Part shown: positions 41,433-53,963 of the stretch, piece by piece | How the letters are laid out: each line of letters starts with the position of its first letter | Position numbering within the stretch: position 1 is the first letter of the stretch | NCBI GenBank assembly: GCA_030998015.1 | Contig: JARWMV010000243.1 | Coordinates: forward strand, 558,001-622,000 | Source: Ceratorhiza oryzae-sativae | Taxonomy: Eukaryota; Basidiomycota; Agaricomycetes; Cantharellales; Ceratobasidiaceae | Direction: 5' to 3' | DNA length: 64,000 nucleotides | Notes under the pieces: generated by a model | Told to the model about the DNA's origin: nothing | The model's database searches: none | What the model saw: only the letters and a program-made list of their open reading frames with translations | Position numbers and translations under genes: made by a program

Positions 41433-42065
41433 CGTCGATCGAAGTAAAGAATGAAGTCGTGTGTGAAGTCAGCCCGGATTGGTCCGAGGAGATTATGGAA
41501 TACAGTCACGTGATATGGTGCTCAGCGCTTACCTGGCAGTGAGATTCCACGTCGACAGCCGTTATTGTGTAAACGACGTATCTCCCATAGAGGTCAGTAG
41601 TCATGCGAGCCTAATCAATTGTACGCAATCTTATTTAGTTGCTAATAGAAGAGCATACTCCTCGACCAACTTTTCGATTTCCCTGAAGCCATATTTTGTC
41701 GGTGAGTTCAATGTTATTTTCTTACTCAGTAGTCAGTGCTGAGTTCGGGATGCAGTAAAACAATGATCTCCGACGTGACCCTTGCACGGATAGCCAATAG
41801 CCTCGGGATTATGTCTGTTATTCTCATCGTTGCATACCACTTCGTCGCTGTCAACGCGCGCTCGATAACTTCCAAATCGAGTAACTGAATTGACAATTGA
41901 GCCGTCTGTTTGCTATCTTTATGTTTTGGGATTCTTAAACGTGGAATATCATGCACCCAAATGTCTTGAATTTGACGCGTTGTCTTAGACGATGTTTGTA
42001 TATTTCCCAAGGGTCCGGAGCTTATCATAAAATATGTTACACAATTCAGCCTGGTTGCGCCGTCC
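41433..42065. other. Intergenic between QCR8 and MFS gene
   Basis: A 633-bp gap upstream of QCR8 and downstream of the transporter. A 100-codon minus-strand frame at 41726-42028 has a true ATG but no recognisable features. I see no repeat. Confidence 0.4.
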
Positions 42066-44575
42066 CTAGTATTGGTATCTAAACTCTGGGTTTTCCATGT
42101 CCGTCATATCTATGATGTCACGTTCTTAATACTTTCCCACACAACTACACTCAATCCAGCCTTACCATCAAATGCATTATCCAAGTCCACTTCTCCGTTG
42201 GCCCGACCTTTAGCCTTGGCTGCTTCGATTTTGAGTTTGTTACGCCTGACAAGAATTGTTCGTAGGATGAAAAACACAATAATTTGCGCAACGTAAAAGG
42301 CCAGGTGGACTGTGAACCCAACTCGGTAGCGAGGCGCATCCTTAGTCTGAAAGACTTGAGGACCAATCATCTAAACCAATACTCGGTTAATGTCTTATGC
42401 AGGCAAGAAAAAAATAATAAACATACATTTCCAGCAGCCCAAGCGATGAGCGACATGGTTAGCACAACTGATTTTTTGGTTTGACCTGCGATATTACGGG
42501 TAATTAACGAAAGTAGTAGTACTGCTACCCCACTGTGAATGCGCTCATTAGTTTCAGTGAGGACAAGCAACGACGAAGCTCACTTGAACCAGAAAGTTCC
42601 GTAAAAGGCTATCAGAAGTCCAACGCGGGTAGATCTCCCATTAGGGACAGCCATGAGCACACTGGTTGTGGCAACCATAGGGAAACAGATACTACACGGG
42701 CCCAACATCAATATAAAGCTGTAGGCTAATCATAGATGTAACACCCACACTATCATGACAAGTAGTGTCTGCTTAGTCTTACGTGCAGCCCATGCAACAC
42801 TTGTTACAATCAGTATATGCACCGTGCCTTGGACGAGAGATAACAAGCTAGTTTGAAGAGTGTCGAAGCCGAACCCGTTTTTGATAATGAGATTTCCAAA
42901 GGCCCCAATCCCAGATGTCGGGAGCGTATTGCTAAAAATATTTCAGAGAGAACACGCGGCCAAAGGCTGAAATGACTCGCACAGAATTTGCATGAGCACA
43001 TAGAACCTTGACAAATAACAATTAATGATAGCCTTCTTGTAGTGTGATAAATAACCTACCAGACCTGAGGATCCTTGAATGCTTCAAGAGCTTGCTCCCG
43101 TTTGAATGACTTGTTTTGAATACCAGTTTGATTCGCACGAACGCGTTCGACCATGAGGGTCTTATCTTCTGCGTTGAAACACTGCCAAACCTAACTCAAA
43201 CTTAATCCGCGAGCCTCGAGATGATTGACGAACCTTGGCACGCATAGGAGAGTCTGGGAGATAGAACCAGATGAAACCGCCCCAAAGAACGGTGGCGAGT
43301 CCCAACTACAAAAGTATTGGTCATATCGGATCATCTAAAGAAATGGTATACGTACCATCATAAACAATACTTGCCACGATTTAATGTTCGAGTTCTTGAT
43401 GTGTGAAACGCCGTAGGACAATAAACCACCAACCATCTGTTGGAGTCCATTCATCGCATACCTATGGGCGCAATAGTTAACCGACTGCGCGCCTACATAA
43501 ACCCTATTTGCAAATGCTGACCAGTATGAAACATATTCACCCTGCTCGGCTCGACGATACCACATCGACGTCATCAACAGAAATGAAGGTTGAACCGCTG
43601 CTTCAAAAGTCCCGAGCAAATAGCGAACGACCATCAGCGATGCGAATGACTTGCACACCGCTGTCAGCGCTGAAATCAGGTCGATCAACGCCAATAATTA
43701 AAGCCTATCAGCAACGAAGATCTTCTCTCACCTAGGGTGGTGCCCCACAAGACGACCGCAGTTCCTAGGACTAAAGGAAGCGCTAAGTTATGGCAAGTCT
43801 AAAGGCTCTAATTCCACAGGCCGGAATTTCAACGTACATTTTCCGATGGGCTGTATGCGCAAACTTTCGTTAGCCAGGTGCAGATCTCGGACAGGGATGG
43901 ACATACAAATTTCTGGCACAGAATATTGACCGGAAACTCGGCGACGAGCGAACCAGCATAGAAAATCTGGTGAGCAGCATTCCCCACGTCAATCATGGCG
44001 ATTGCCTTCAGAAACTCAGGATCAAACCCCGCTTACCGTTGTCAACGCAGCATACTCCTGACCGTGAAGATTCGCATCCTATGGAGCAGAAGGAACAGGG
44101 TGGGGAAGTCATGGTTATTAGACGTTGATGGGAATTCGCCGCATATGCCGCGCCCCTTACTTTTTGGATGTTCATGATCGCCGCAAACGACATGGTTCCC
44201 TTATCCAGGCTCTAAGGGAACTGGCCTTCAACTCGACTTGGCAAACAAAGAAAGCATCTCCTTACTTGAATGAAGTATGTAACCTACGAGAAATTCGCAC
44301 CAATGTGACTCAACCAGCTATCCCCGCCGCCATCCAATAAACCGGTTATCACTCACAAGCATGACCAGCAGGACCCGCTTGTTGATCATCTTCAGTAATC
44401 GAGTGTTTGTCTCCTGGTCGATTTCAACAGCATGCTGCGCCGCAAACCTAGCAATCTCCTGATCAATTCCCCGGTGCCGCTGGGCGGGTTCAGTGTCCTC
44501 TGAGAGCGTTGCGCTCTTGGAATCCTCTAGGCATTCAACAACCACCTTATTGTCCTGAAGTTTGCTTCGATCCAT
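42066..44575 (-). CDS. MFS transporter, Dal5/allantoate-permease (anion:cation symporter) family
   Basis: Plasma-membrane transporter; relatives take up allantoate, nicotinate or other organic anions with protons. The start at 44575 (MDRSKLQDNK) precedes a cytosolic acidic tail, then transmembrane helices in the usual order. Diagnostic stretches are LHGQEYAAL, FPIGK, RYLLGTFEAAVQPSF, MTSMWYRRAEQ, SYGVSHIKNSNIKSWQVLF, LPDSPMRAKCF and NIAGQTKKSVVLTMSLIAWAAGNMIGPQVFQ. The last exon ends MTDMENPEFRYQY with a stop at 42066, a C-terminal signature of the family. More than ten short introns break the gene. An upstream ATG at 44745 could belong to an extra 5' exon but does not join in phase. Substrate is not predictable. 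Confidence 0.87.
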
Positions 44576-45129
44576 CCTATTCGATTGAAAATTGCCAGGA
44601 AATGGACCGAATGAACCTGACTTATGACGGAATTGTTCAAGTGTGGGATGTTCAGGTTCAGGACCTGGTCGGAAGAGGGGACACTAAACTTGGCTGAACC
44701 TCGAGACTGACCATTAAACATACACACGTTGCCCCGCCGAGACATTTACTTCCTTGCCACCCATGAACTCGGGCCGCCGGGCCGTGAAGAAGCCTGGCTT
44801 CGCGACTTGATTAGGGCCTACCCCCAAACCAAGGTCATTCGCGTGAATTAGAAGCACGAGCATAACTCCAAAAAGCCAAGTCCGAGAACAATGTCAGGCT
44901 CGCTCACAGCTTGTAGCCCCACCTTTGAGATTCATTATAGCTTATCATACGAAAGCGGAAGGTCTAAACTTAAATGGCATGCACACGTTCTGATTTATGA
45001 CATGGATAAGTATCTGGTGGATGTCCTTGTCACCAAGTTGCTCAGTGAAAGTCTCCCTGCGTTGCATGCTATGAAGTGAGGGTAACAGAAGGCTGGAGTT
45101 AAGCATGAGACCCTTACTATCCCTTTTGA
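44576..45129. other. Intergenic, no gene seen
   Basis: A 554-bp gap between the transporter start and the helicase stop, both minus strand. Short frames only; nothing I can support. Confidence 0.45.
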
Positions 45130-48100
45130 TCACATATCTCCAGCGTATCGCACATCTGCGTTATTTTCAAGCCAGGACATCCAACTTTTTAGATATGCGC
45201 TTCCTTTCTCCACAGTGGACGAGTCCCCAATCACACACTGAACGAATCACGATATTAGCACATCTCACAGGGAAGTGATGGAATGAACAACCAGATGTCT
45301 TCGTGGTCGCGTCATCGCAACTATGGAGCAGCTTAGCCAAAGGCTTGCGATCTACAGAGAATTGACTCGTATCACTTGCCGTTTAACCGTCTTTTCTCCT
45401 TTAAAAACCCGACCTCCCGCTGTAGGTTGGGGTTAAAATATTGTTAATGGATAAAAATTGGTCATGCCTTGTCATTACTTCGAACCAGACTTAATATGAT
45501 GGCCTCCTTTTCTCGGCCTTGCATTCCGTCCACGGTTCCAATTTCCAAATCCGGATGGATTGGACGTAATAGGGACACTAATAGGGTAACCTGCGCTTGG
45601 TATCTGTTTTGGCACAAAGCCCCTTCGGTTGGTTGCTCAAATGCGAATAAGCCTGATATACTAACGGGGTGATAATCGCTATTTGTGTCCCAACTAACCC
45701 CACCGCCACCTTGATACGAACTATATCAACTCAACGAATCCTTGTAAAACGTAAATCTGCACCAGTTCGTCGACCCATTTCTTAACAACGACTGCCTCGT
45801 TCTCGTTAGATCGACTCGCATCGTCCCCTTCGACGTCCACGCTTTCGTAGAACTCACACCCTGCGGTGTCAAAGAATACCACAGGCTCGGCCGTTATTTC
45901 GGTGAGTTCGGTCTCGGTGGATACGCCCGGCAAGTCACGTAATAAGTGAGATGCAACGGATTCGTGAGAAATCAGTGCAGAGCCGTACAAGGTGCGAGAA
46001 GGAAAGTCCGCAATCTTCCTGTGCATCCTACAATACAGTTAGCCTAATATCTATCATGGAGAAGGAAACCTCGTACCTGTACTGAACAGTAAGCATTCTT
46101 TTGATGGAAGGCCCATACATACGCTCCAAGCGCTGGAACAAGGTAACTTCAAGAGATCTAGGCGGGACAAGCCGAGCGGGCCCCGGAAGATGAGTGGATT
46201 GGATCAAGGAAGGTGCCCTGGTTTCGAGATCTTCATCATCGCTGCTTGCCGTAGAGCTAAATCCGCTCTCTGCCGGCGCTGATTGGTCTCGGGTTAATGC
46301 GCCTTCAGCATCCCCTTGTAACTTTGTTACGGGCGTCCCAGTCGAAGCGCGGCTTTTAGCTTTGGTTGTTTTGTTTGGGGTAGGCACCTTCCCCGGCTGT
46401 GCCCGTGACGATCGAGTGTTAGCGGAGATTATCGTTGGGGGAAGCTGAAGCGGATCCCCAGCAAGAATAAGTTTTGCCCCTTTGAGAATGGGCACCCAGC
46501 AAACCTATTCTAGGTCATGGCTATGTTTATACACCAAGTTAGGGCATATATCTTACTGCTTCAAGTGCTTGACATGCTTCGTCTATGCATATAACGTCAA
46601 AATGCATATTCGCAAGCTGTCGGCTTCCAGCAGAATGGCAGGTAGCCAATACAATCTAGCAAAGTTAACACTTATCTATCATCTAAATAGGGCGGGCCGA
46701 CCTTGGCTTCACTTAGTACCGACTGGACGATAACCCTCTCGCGTTTGCGGTACCTAGGAAATATTGTTAATACCAGGGTAACCTTGCTTTTATGCCTTAC
46801 TCTTTTCTAAGCTCTTTAACCTCTTCCCACATCTTCTTTCGTTCTCCGCCTTTGAGCTTCCCTTTTCCTTTTCCCGTAAGTGATGCCATTGCCGATTCAA
46901 GTTCAGATTTGACGTCTGCGGCCAGCGCAGCTTGATCCGATCGCGCAGCTTGCGCATCCAGGGTTTCGGAGTGCAGGTTTCCCATCACACGAGCAGGATG
47001 TCCAATTCGAGTCAACGGAATTTGATAGGGAACAAGACGTTCCAATAGATTATCTGTGGAAATATATTTTTTAATTCGAACATGACTCTATAGGGAAGAC
47101 GTACCAACTGCAAGATTGCTTGCTCCACATACCAGAACTCGCTTGTCTTGAGCTACTAGTTGGCGAATAACTTCTACCAGAGTTTGTGTCTTTCCGGTCT
47201 AAAACCTGCCAATGTAGAAGTGCTCTCTCACAACTGTCTCACACGACTTACCCCAGGAGGTCCGTGGATCTACAAGGGTATGCATCATAAAGCGCCAAGG
47301 CATGGATATCGATCTCCACTCACCAGCGCGAGTTCGGGAGACTGAAGAGCAAACCTGACTGCTTCCTGTTGACTCTCGTTCAAATGTTCATCTTTGAACG
47401 AAAAATCGGATGGTAGCGAGTCGATCGATTGGAGGGGTTTCAGGGCAAGTAGGACTTGTGCAAGTGACAATGATCTGCTGCGGTTGCGGGTATCTCTGAC
47501 GATGGCTGAGTGACAAGTCGTTCGAGAGAATCGATTGCTCGGTCCATCCTAGCGATGCTCGTTAATCGGGTCATCAGATACTGCTCTATCAGCCCCCTTG
47601 CCTATCGAATGTCACGCTATTAGCTAATTTGACTCTGCTCTCAGAAACTTCAGCTCTAGATTATGAGGATTGAATGATATCCATACACACGGCACCTCTC
47701 TGGAAGCTCGACCTCCTGCAGCTCGGTTTCTGTGGAGACAATAATCCGGGCATCTGAGACCTAAACGAATTAAGTTTGAATACCTGGATAATTTAGTGTA
47801 GCTACCTTGTAAACGACTCCTTCTACCGCAGCTTGACCCTGAGCGCCGTTTGAGTCGACCGCAGACTTTTTAGAGGACTTGAGCGTTCGCTTCCCGGCTG
47901 CACCTGCAATGTTTGCTTCAATTCGAGCAATATCACCGGGTCTAGTTGCAATGATTTTAGGGTATATCATCCAAATGTGTCACCATTTCTACCTGAATGT
48001 ATGAGGTGGGAAAATAGGAGAGTTATGATAAGCGGAAGGGCGCTCTAATTCGATTAAACTAGCCAAGGGTAAGTGGGTGCTTAGTGTAACGGGTGCTGGG

Positions 48101-48300
48101 AGGAACCTTTTACCCCCCAGCCCAACGTAAACATTTGATACCCCCAGTCCAAGCAAAGCCAAGCCTTTTTGTTCAAGTAACTTGGGACTGCAAGCTGAGA
48201 GCAGAAGGGATGACTGTTCTACTTCAGCCGCTCGTTCTCGTTGACAGAGCGCACGTATCCGACCGAAGTACTCCTGTAAATTGGTTGAATCGTATGACAT
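45130..48300 (-). CDS. HCS1: SF1 DNA helicase of the Hcs1/IGHMBP2 family
   Basis: 5'-3' helicase related to yeast DNA helicase A, which associates with DNA polymerase alpha, and to human SMUBP2. The start at 48300 gives [45 protein letters not shown] in family style. Walker A HGPPGTGKT is split by an intron after GPPG (about 47,255). Motif II is [11 protein letters not shown], motif [13 protein letters not shown], motif [14 protein letters not shown] and motif [12 protein letters not shown]. It ends [14 protein letters not shown] with a stop at 45130. A low-complexity insert of about 90 residues follows motif III. Two successive introns near the 3' end are GC-AG: 45467-45420 (SNDK to REVGFL) and 45379-45321 (RRLN to VAMTR). 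A simple reading would stop at 45721 and truncate the protein before motif V. Confidence 0.9.
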
Positions 48301-48544
48301 TCTACTCAAATTTATCGATAGCTTCGAAGATATTTGTTGACAAAAACCCAAATCTAAGTGGTCGAGATCAAGAACTGGTCTCAATGTCTCACGTGATAGG
48401 TATTTTTTAGCATACGTATTTAAAGACCTATCACATGATTGGCAACAAGTCTCTTACGAACAGCACACATGGAATCATTTCGGTTAGAGTGCATACATAG
48501 AAGCAATCTGTCGACCCCAAAATTGGCAAATTTGCATTAAAACG
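48301..48544. other. Intergenic between helicase and oxidoreductase
   Basis: A 244-bp gap between two minus-strand genes; it should act as helicase promoter and oxidoreductase 3' end. A pair of similar octamers (cacgtgat at 48,390 and cacatgat at 48,432) flanks a TA-rich stretch, not enough to call a site. Confidence 0.35.
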
Positions 48545-50059
48545 CTAGCTTGCTCCTGCCGAGATAAGCTCCTTGATGTTTATGGGCTTCCCTCCGCTCT
48601 GAAGACAAGCCTAATGGTATGGCAACATATGTCAACTAGGTAGAGTTGTCAGGATATCAACGGACCTGTATGATGGCTACATCTTGAAGCGCACCCCTAA
48701 GCCTATTTTAGTGTATGTTTTTTCAACCAATCAATCATACTCACCACGGACGCCCGTTTCCATCGTCCCTCCCGTTGATTGCATTGATGAAGCCCTCGAT
48801 CTCGGTGGCTACGCCGGAGGCAATAGTATCGAATTCTTCGGCTTGGCTTCCGTCTTGTCCTTTCTTAATAGTCGTACGAATGTATGTGACAATCAATTCC
48901 CCATTCGCCCCTTTTTTCGCAAAAGGTGCAGCTTTTGCGAGTCGTTGATCCTTTTCATCTGCGGTCTTGGGTACGTTTGTGAGCGTAAGGTATCCTTCAG
49001 TACCAATGATAGTCAAGACGTTGCGGCTGAGCCCGGCTGGGGCAGCGAACGACAACTCAAATACCCCATGGGGGAGATGGCCGTTACCCGAAGGGTCAAC
49101 CTGAATGACTGCCTGTACCGTATCCACAGGTGCAAGATAATCTCGTGTGAGCGACGCAAACCCTGATAACGTGGAAGTTTCAAGCGAGAACGGGAGAATG
49201 GTTCGAAGTGCTGCCACAAAGTGAACCCCAGCATCCATCACGAATCCCCCTTGGTGCTAGGTAGAAGTGGTGGATTATTCTCCTTGTTGGACAGAATGTT
49301 CTCAATGGACTTACCTCGGGGACAGTCCGCCAGGGAGTTTTGTACCATTGGCTGTCCTTATCGTAGAATTCATCATAGAATAGTTGAATGATCTAATCTC
49401 CCCTATCGCGCCTGCTTTGATTCGGCGTCCCGCTTCAACGTACGCCGGTTCCGCTCGAATACCGGTTGAATTGCATGCTCAAAATTCACGGGAGGGGATG
49501 CATTACCTTCGAAGTTCTCGGCGACACGCCACACTAGACCCTTGGGTTTGAATTCTCTCTCCCATGTTTCGATCAATGCGAGACCAGTTTTGACATCTTG
49601 TGCCACAGGCTATGCCCTCCACGTTATGAGCGGCTCTCGATACTTAATCTCGCACATGGCATGCCTGACCTTTTCACTCAGAACGTTCTTCCCAGCTTTC
49701 AAAGCTCTGATGACGATATTCGGCTGTTGGTTGATTGGAAGAACAACGATAACCGCCTGGATATCGGATCGAGCTAGCAAGCTATCCAGCCCTCGCTATC
49801 GTCAGAGTAGACGGAAACATCGTATGTCAAGCCCAATTTTTCTCTAGCGAGGCTAGATAAAGAAGACGCGGAGGTTTTCGAGCGTGAATAGACTGCTTTG
49901 AGAATGACGTGATCGGATCCGAGAGCTCCTAGGCCAGGGATGTGTGCTATTGGAGTCGGGGAGACTAATTTCAGTGGCCCTGGGGAGAATTTAGTCGAAG
50001 CACTCGCCATTCTTTGCAAACAGTCCGGCGCCGAGGATAGCAAGCCCTATGGGGGGCAT
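48545..50059 (-). CDS. Gfo/Idh/MocA-family NAD(P)-dependent oxidoreductase
   Basis: Dinucleotide-dependent sugar or diol dehydrogenase type. The start at 50059 gives MPPIGLAILGAGLFAKN, a Rossmann nucleotide-binding turn. A GC-AG intron (50007-49947) joins to HIPGLGALGSDHVILKAVYSRS. Later parts include KPVAQDVKTGLALIETWE, which corresponds to the EKP-type catalytic segment, VWRVAENF, GVHFVAALRTILP with the conserved His, and the substrate domain (ELSFAAPAGLSRNVLTIIGTEGYLTL). The last two exons give GALQDVAIIQ and ACLQSGGKPINIKELI, with a stop at 48545. Length is near 390 residues, normal for the family. Substrate and cofactor preference cannot be read from sequence. Confidence 0.85.
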
Positions 50060-50381
50060 TTTGTTTTCGAGGCAGGAAACATTGAGAAAGTTAGCATGCA
50101 GTCATCTTGCCCAATCGTCAATTATATATACGCGCACAACCAGCTCATGACGAGCACCTGACGAAGGCTCGTAATTATCCGAACCTCAACCTTAACCTCG
50201 TTCTTAGTACTATTGTGACGTACCTAGCAGCTATAGCTCCCGTTCATTATTCATCTACGAATGGGTTATTGTCGGCATAAGATTAGCGAATCGGTTTACA
50301 GGGACCGAGGACATCCTTAAAGTGATGATAACAGCGCATAAGATGAGAGCGATAGCGAATACAATGCTACAATGCAAATGT
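50060..50381. other. Intergenic between oxidoreductase and SET1
   Basis: A 322-bp gap; both genes are on the minus strand. It should contain the oxidoreductase promoter and the SET1 3' end. No other feature seen. Confidence 0.45.
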
Positions 50382-53300
50382 CTAGTTGAGAAAGCCTCTG
50401 CATCTGGCCGAGCCACAAAGGCAAGGGATCTGACGAGAAAGAGTGCCATCAGGAGACTGAAGAAAGGCAAATAACGGCATACACACCTTTTGGTCCTCAA
50501 GTGGGAAATGATAATCTAGATCCTCATCAGACAAGGCCAAGGCGAGGTAGAGCTACATACCATACGTAATCTCGTCTCCCACATCAATGTTAGTTTTGGC
50601 GTAAATAACAATCTTCTTCTCCCCGTTGATAGTGATGATTTTGGCCGTGCAATTTGGTGTGCAACAATGATTAATAAGGCGTCTGTAAACTTAATCAGCA
50701 CACAATCCAACCTTCAAAATGAAACAAGACTCGCCCAAGATTTCCCTTCTTGGTAGCATCCACAACCGAGTCATCGTCAACTCGGAACAGATAACTACTT
50801 CCAATCCCGGTCTTCTCATAATACTTCTCTCGTTTATCTGCGACCTGCTGTCGAATGACTTCACCCACATACTCGATCACCATGTCTCCAGCAGGAATTG
50901 CCTCGGCCGCATACAGGCCCCAATCGTGGATTGGGCTTCGCGAGAAAGTAAGCTGTTTCTTGCGTGTGCGTAACTGGTTAAACTTGAGCACATCACTCGT
51001 GTCTGTTGCCTTGCCTTGCTGCAAACGACGGCTGTTAGCACGATTTGAGCGTGAGGACGTAGCGCCGCTCGCTGCCGTCGCTGAAACGTCCACAATCGCC
51101 CGATTGCGTTGAGGTAAATACAAGGATTTCGCAGCCTCGGGAATTTTGTAGTAACCCTCTGTACGCGCAGAGCCGGTAACATGTTTGCGCAGACCAGGAG
51201 GATAGTTAGACGTGTCTTCCTCTGGAGGCCTCTCGGCCACGGTACTGGGTAGCTCGATTCCACGTTCCTTGCCCAATAAAAGCTGTATATAGTACAGGTC
51301 TTCTTCATCGTTGACCCACTGTTGAGCGTACGGATCCGGGACCTCAAGACCATCAGGCACAGGGAGATCAAGCGCGACGTGAGGCGTAGGTGTGACAACT
51401 TCCTCTTCCTTGAGTGGTGGCGATATAGGTGAGAGAGATCTCACAGGGGTAACAACCGGTTCGTCCTTGACTCTGACCGCCGGCTCTTCCCGCCGTTTCG
51501 CACGAGATGGTTTCCGTTTATTGTTCGACGAAGTGGCGGAGGATGAGATGCACCATTAGGTTGCCGGGACTTGGCAGAAGCCGGTTCTTCATCGTCTGAC
51601 CGCTCACTGTCGGTGAAGAACTCGACCTTTCGGCGCACGCGTTGCCGCTTGTTATGCAACGATGGTCGATCAAGTCCGACCTTGCGTCTCTTCAAAGACC
51701 GCTCGAACCGGGCCACATTCACAGCCTCGTCCGATTCTGAACTAGGCTCTTCTCGTACGAGGATGGCGGCGGCGGTTTTAGGTTTTGGGGGGGAGATGGG
51801 AACAGGTGATGTCGGAGGGGGAGGTATCGGAAGGGTAATGGGGGCGGTTTCGTTCGTGGAATTCTTCTTGTTGAGTATATTCAGCAAGTTAATTCGATTC
51901 TGCGGGGTGAGCCGATTGAATATATTGATGTCGACTTTCACGTTCTGGTGCTGGCGCTTGAACGATAACCCTTTCAGGCCTTTTGGTGTCGACACGGATA
52001 CTTCCGAGGGTGCGGGAGTATTGGTCGTTTCTGGCGCGGGTGCGTCCTCAGTCTCCTTTTCCTCGGCCGCATTGTGAGATTCTAGGGCCTCGTCGACCAA
52101 CTTCCAAGCCTTGGGACGCGCCACCCGCTCTCGTAAGTCCCTGGTAAACACCCCCATGAGGTCACGCATAATAATCTTGCGTGCTTCTTGATAAACTCGA
52201 TCTCGGTCCATTCTTTCCCGTTTTGACCTTGACCTCGCGGCCGTGACGTCGTGGTCGCGAGAGTCGCAATCGACGGTGCGGGGTGAACGGCAAGCACAAC
52301 CGGTCGGCCCGCGATCGTCTTGTCTCCAAGTGCCGAAAGCGCGCGACGCGCGTCGGATGAAACATCAAATGAAATGTACCAGCCATGGATATCCTTGAGT
52401 ACCTAACAGATTGAAAATAGCATCAGCTACCACCCAGGACATAGGCGAGCGCGAGATACTCGCCCGATCAACTTTGTAAGCTCCAAAAAATCGGCGAATT
52501 TCCATCTCAACGGCTTTCGACTCGTCTGGTAAGCTTGATTTTTCGATCTTGATATGATCGTTACCGTTTAAGGCTAGGAGCCGCAAGGTATCGCGGTGGT
52601 TTTCCTCCTCATCGACCGGTGGCGTTCTACCGCTACGGGACCTTTAGGCTTTTCGATCGTAGGAGGTTTCGGGCTAGCGTTGGGTAGCGGCGACGAGGCA
52701 TGCAAGGGAGACGGATTGATTGGGAGGTGCGAATTTGGTCGCAGGGATGCGGACCTGCTAGATGGAGAGGCTGAAGCCGGAGTCCCAGGAGTGACCCGGC
52801 CCTTGGCTGGCGGCGGGCCGGGCGGGCGCATCGAAGTGGCAAGGGAGATCTGTCCGGGCGTTCTTGTGGTGGTACGGGAGCAGGTCGATACCCAGTTCCC
52901 TTGCAAGGGGGCTGTGGACGGTTTGGGAGCCCAGGGAATGCAGGCAAAGTGGCAGGGCTCGGTGGGAGGATGGGTGTAGGCTGATTGAGTGGTGATGAGC
53001 TCGATGCAACGGCCTTGTGCGGCAAGCTACCCGTTCCTTGGCGTCGACTGTCCTCCCAAGCCTTGCGCCGAACCTCCATTTCTTCGTTGAACTTGTCCCG
53101 ACAGAGTTGGCCATCCCCATCGAGAATGACAGCCGCGATCCGTGCTTCGTTTCCGTTCCCAATACGGTGACCGTTCTCATGGAGCACCGCCTGGTTCGCG
53201 GCGCGGTGGCCCTGTTCGTCTTCATCTGCGAACTTGATCCAGAATAAACCCAGAGGAGCACCCGTTGCGCGATCGACATGAGAAACGAGCTCCTCGATGG

Positions 53301-53963
53301 CCCCATAGGAGCTGAAATGGCGTCTAACCTGCCCTGCCGCTGTCAAAGGGCTCAAGCCAGAGACGCAGATACCCCGGGGCGGTGGGGGCGGCGGAGGGCC
53401 GCACGAATTGTCGTCGTACTAGTCATAGAACGTTAGCTCGCGGAATGTGAAGACGGGAGCTCGGCGCACCTCGTAATGAAGAAGATAGAACGTAGATCGT
53501 GGTTTGGCCTTTCCTCGGCCTTCGCGGTTGCGCTCGCTCAAGTCCTGCCGTGGATCGCGCACACGGATAGGCTCCTCGCCCGGGCCAACCTCGCCGTTGT
53601 ATCGGTAGAGAAATTCCTTGCCATTATCAGCTGCGCGCCGACCTCCACTCGTAAACGGGTCGTATATGACTTTGTAGTCCCTTAGGTTGGGATCTCGGGG
53701 AGGAGGCCAGATCGCGCGGTGGTCATCAGGAGCAGACACAGTCGAGGCGCTCGGCGTTGGTTTGCTGCCAAAGTGGCGCCGAGAGTCGGCCACTGAGATG
53801 GTGTCAGAGCTCAACAATACACTATGCCCGTTGCTTGTACTCTGGACGCCAGTGCAAACTAACCTGATGTTCCGTTCATTTCTGTATTGTAACGTCTGTC
53901 AGACGGATGTGCAGGCTCCCCAGCATGGGGAGCTGTCGCAGTTTTCATATTGTTCCAGCTCAT
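50382..53963 (-). CDS. SET1: SET1 histone H3-K4 methyltransferase (COMPASS)
   Basis: Catalytic subunit of COMPASS. The start at 53963 ([12 protein letters not shown]) joins by an intron to [12 protein letters not shown]. The N-terminal RRM region ([34 protein letters not shown]) is followed by a Pro-rich linker, the second conserved Set1 fold (FFGAYKVDR to [13 protein letters not shown]), a charged region, N-SET ([10 protein letters not shown]) and the SET domain: [50 protein letters not shown]. Post-[16 protein letters not shown] ends the protein, with a stop at 50382. Two introns are GC-AG, 52463-52403 and 50734-50683; the latter lies inside GNLG/RLINH, so the border is certain. In the Pro-rich linker (about 52,800-52,960) the frame shifts and I could not resolve it. 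Confidence 0.93.

Noticed and set aside
44576..44745. Transporter start at the upstream ATG (44745)
   Set aside because: The potential first exon does not join in phase to MDRSKLQ; the ATG at 44575 gives a normal N terminus.
45721..46026. Helicase ending at 45721 as a truncated gene
   Set aside because: Motifs V and VI and a normal C terminus follow downstream once the short introns, two of them GC-AG, are removed.
53419..53817. SET1 start at 53817
   Set aside because: That codon is TTG, not ATG; an upstream ATG exon at 53963 joins in phase by an ordinary GT-AG intron.
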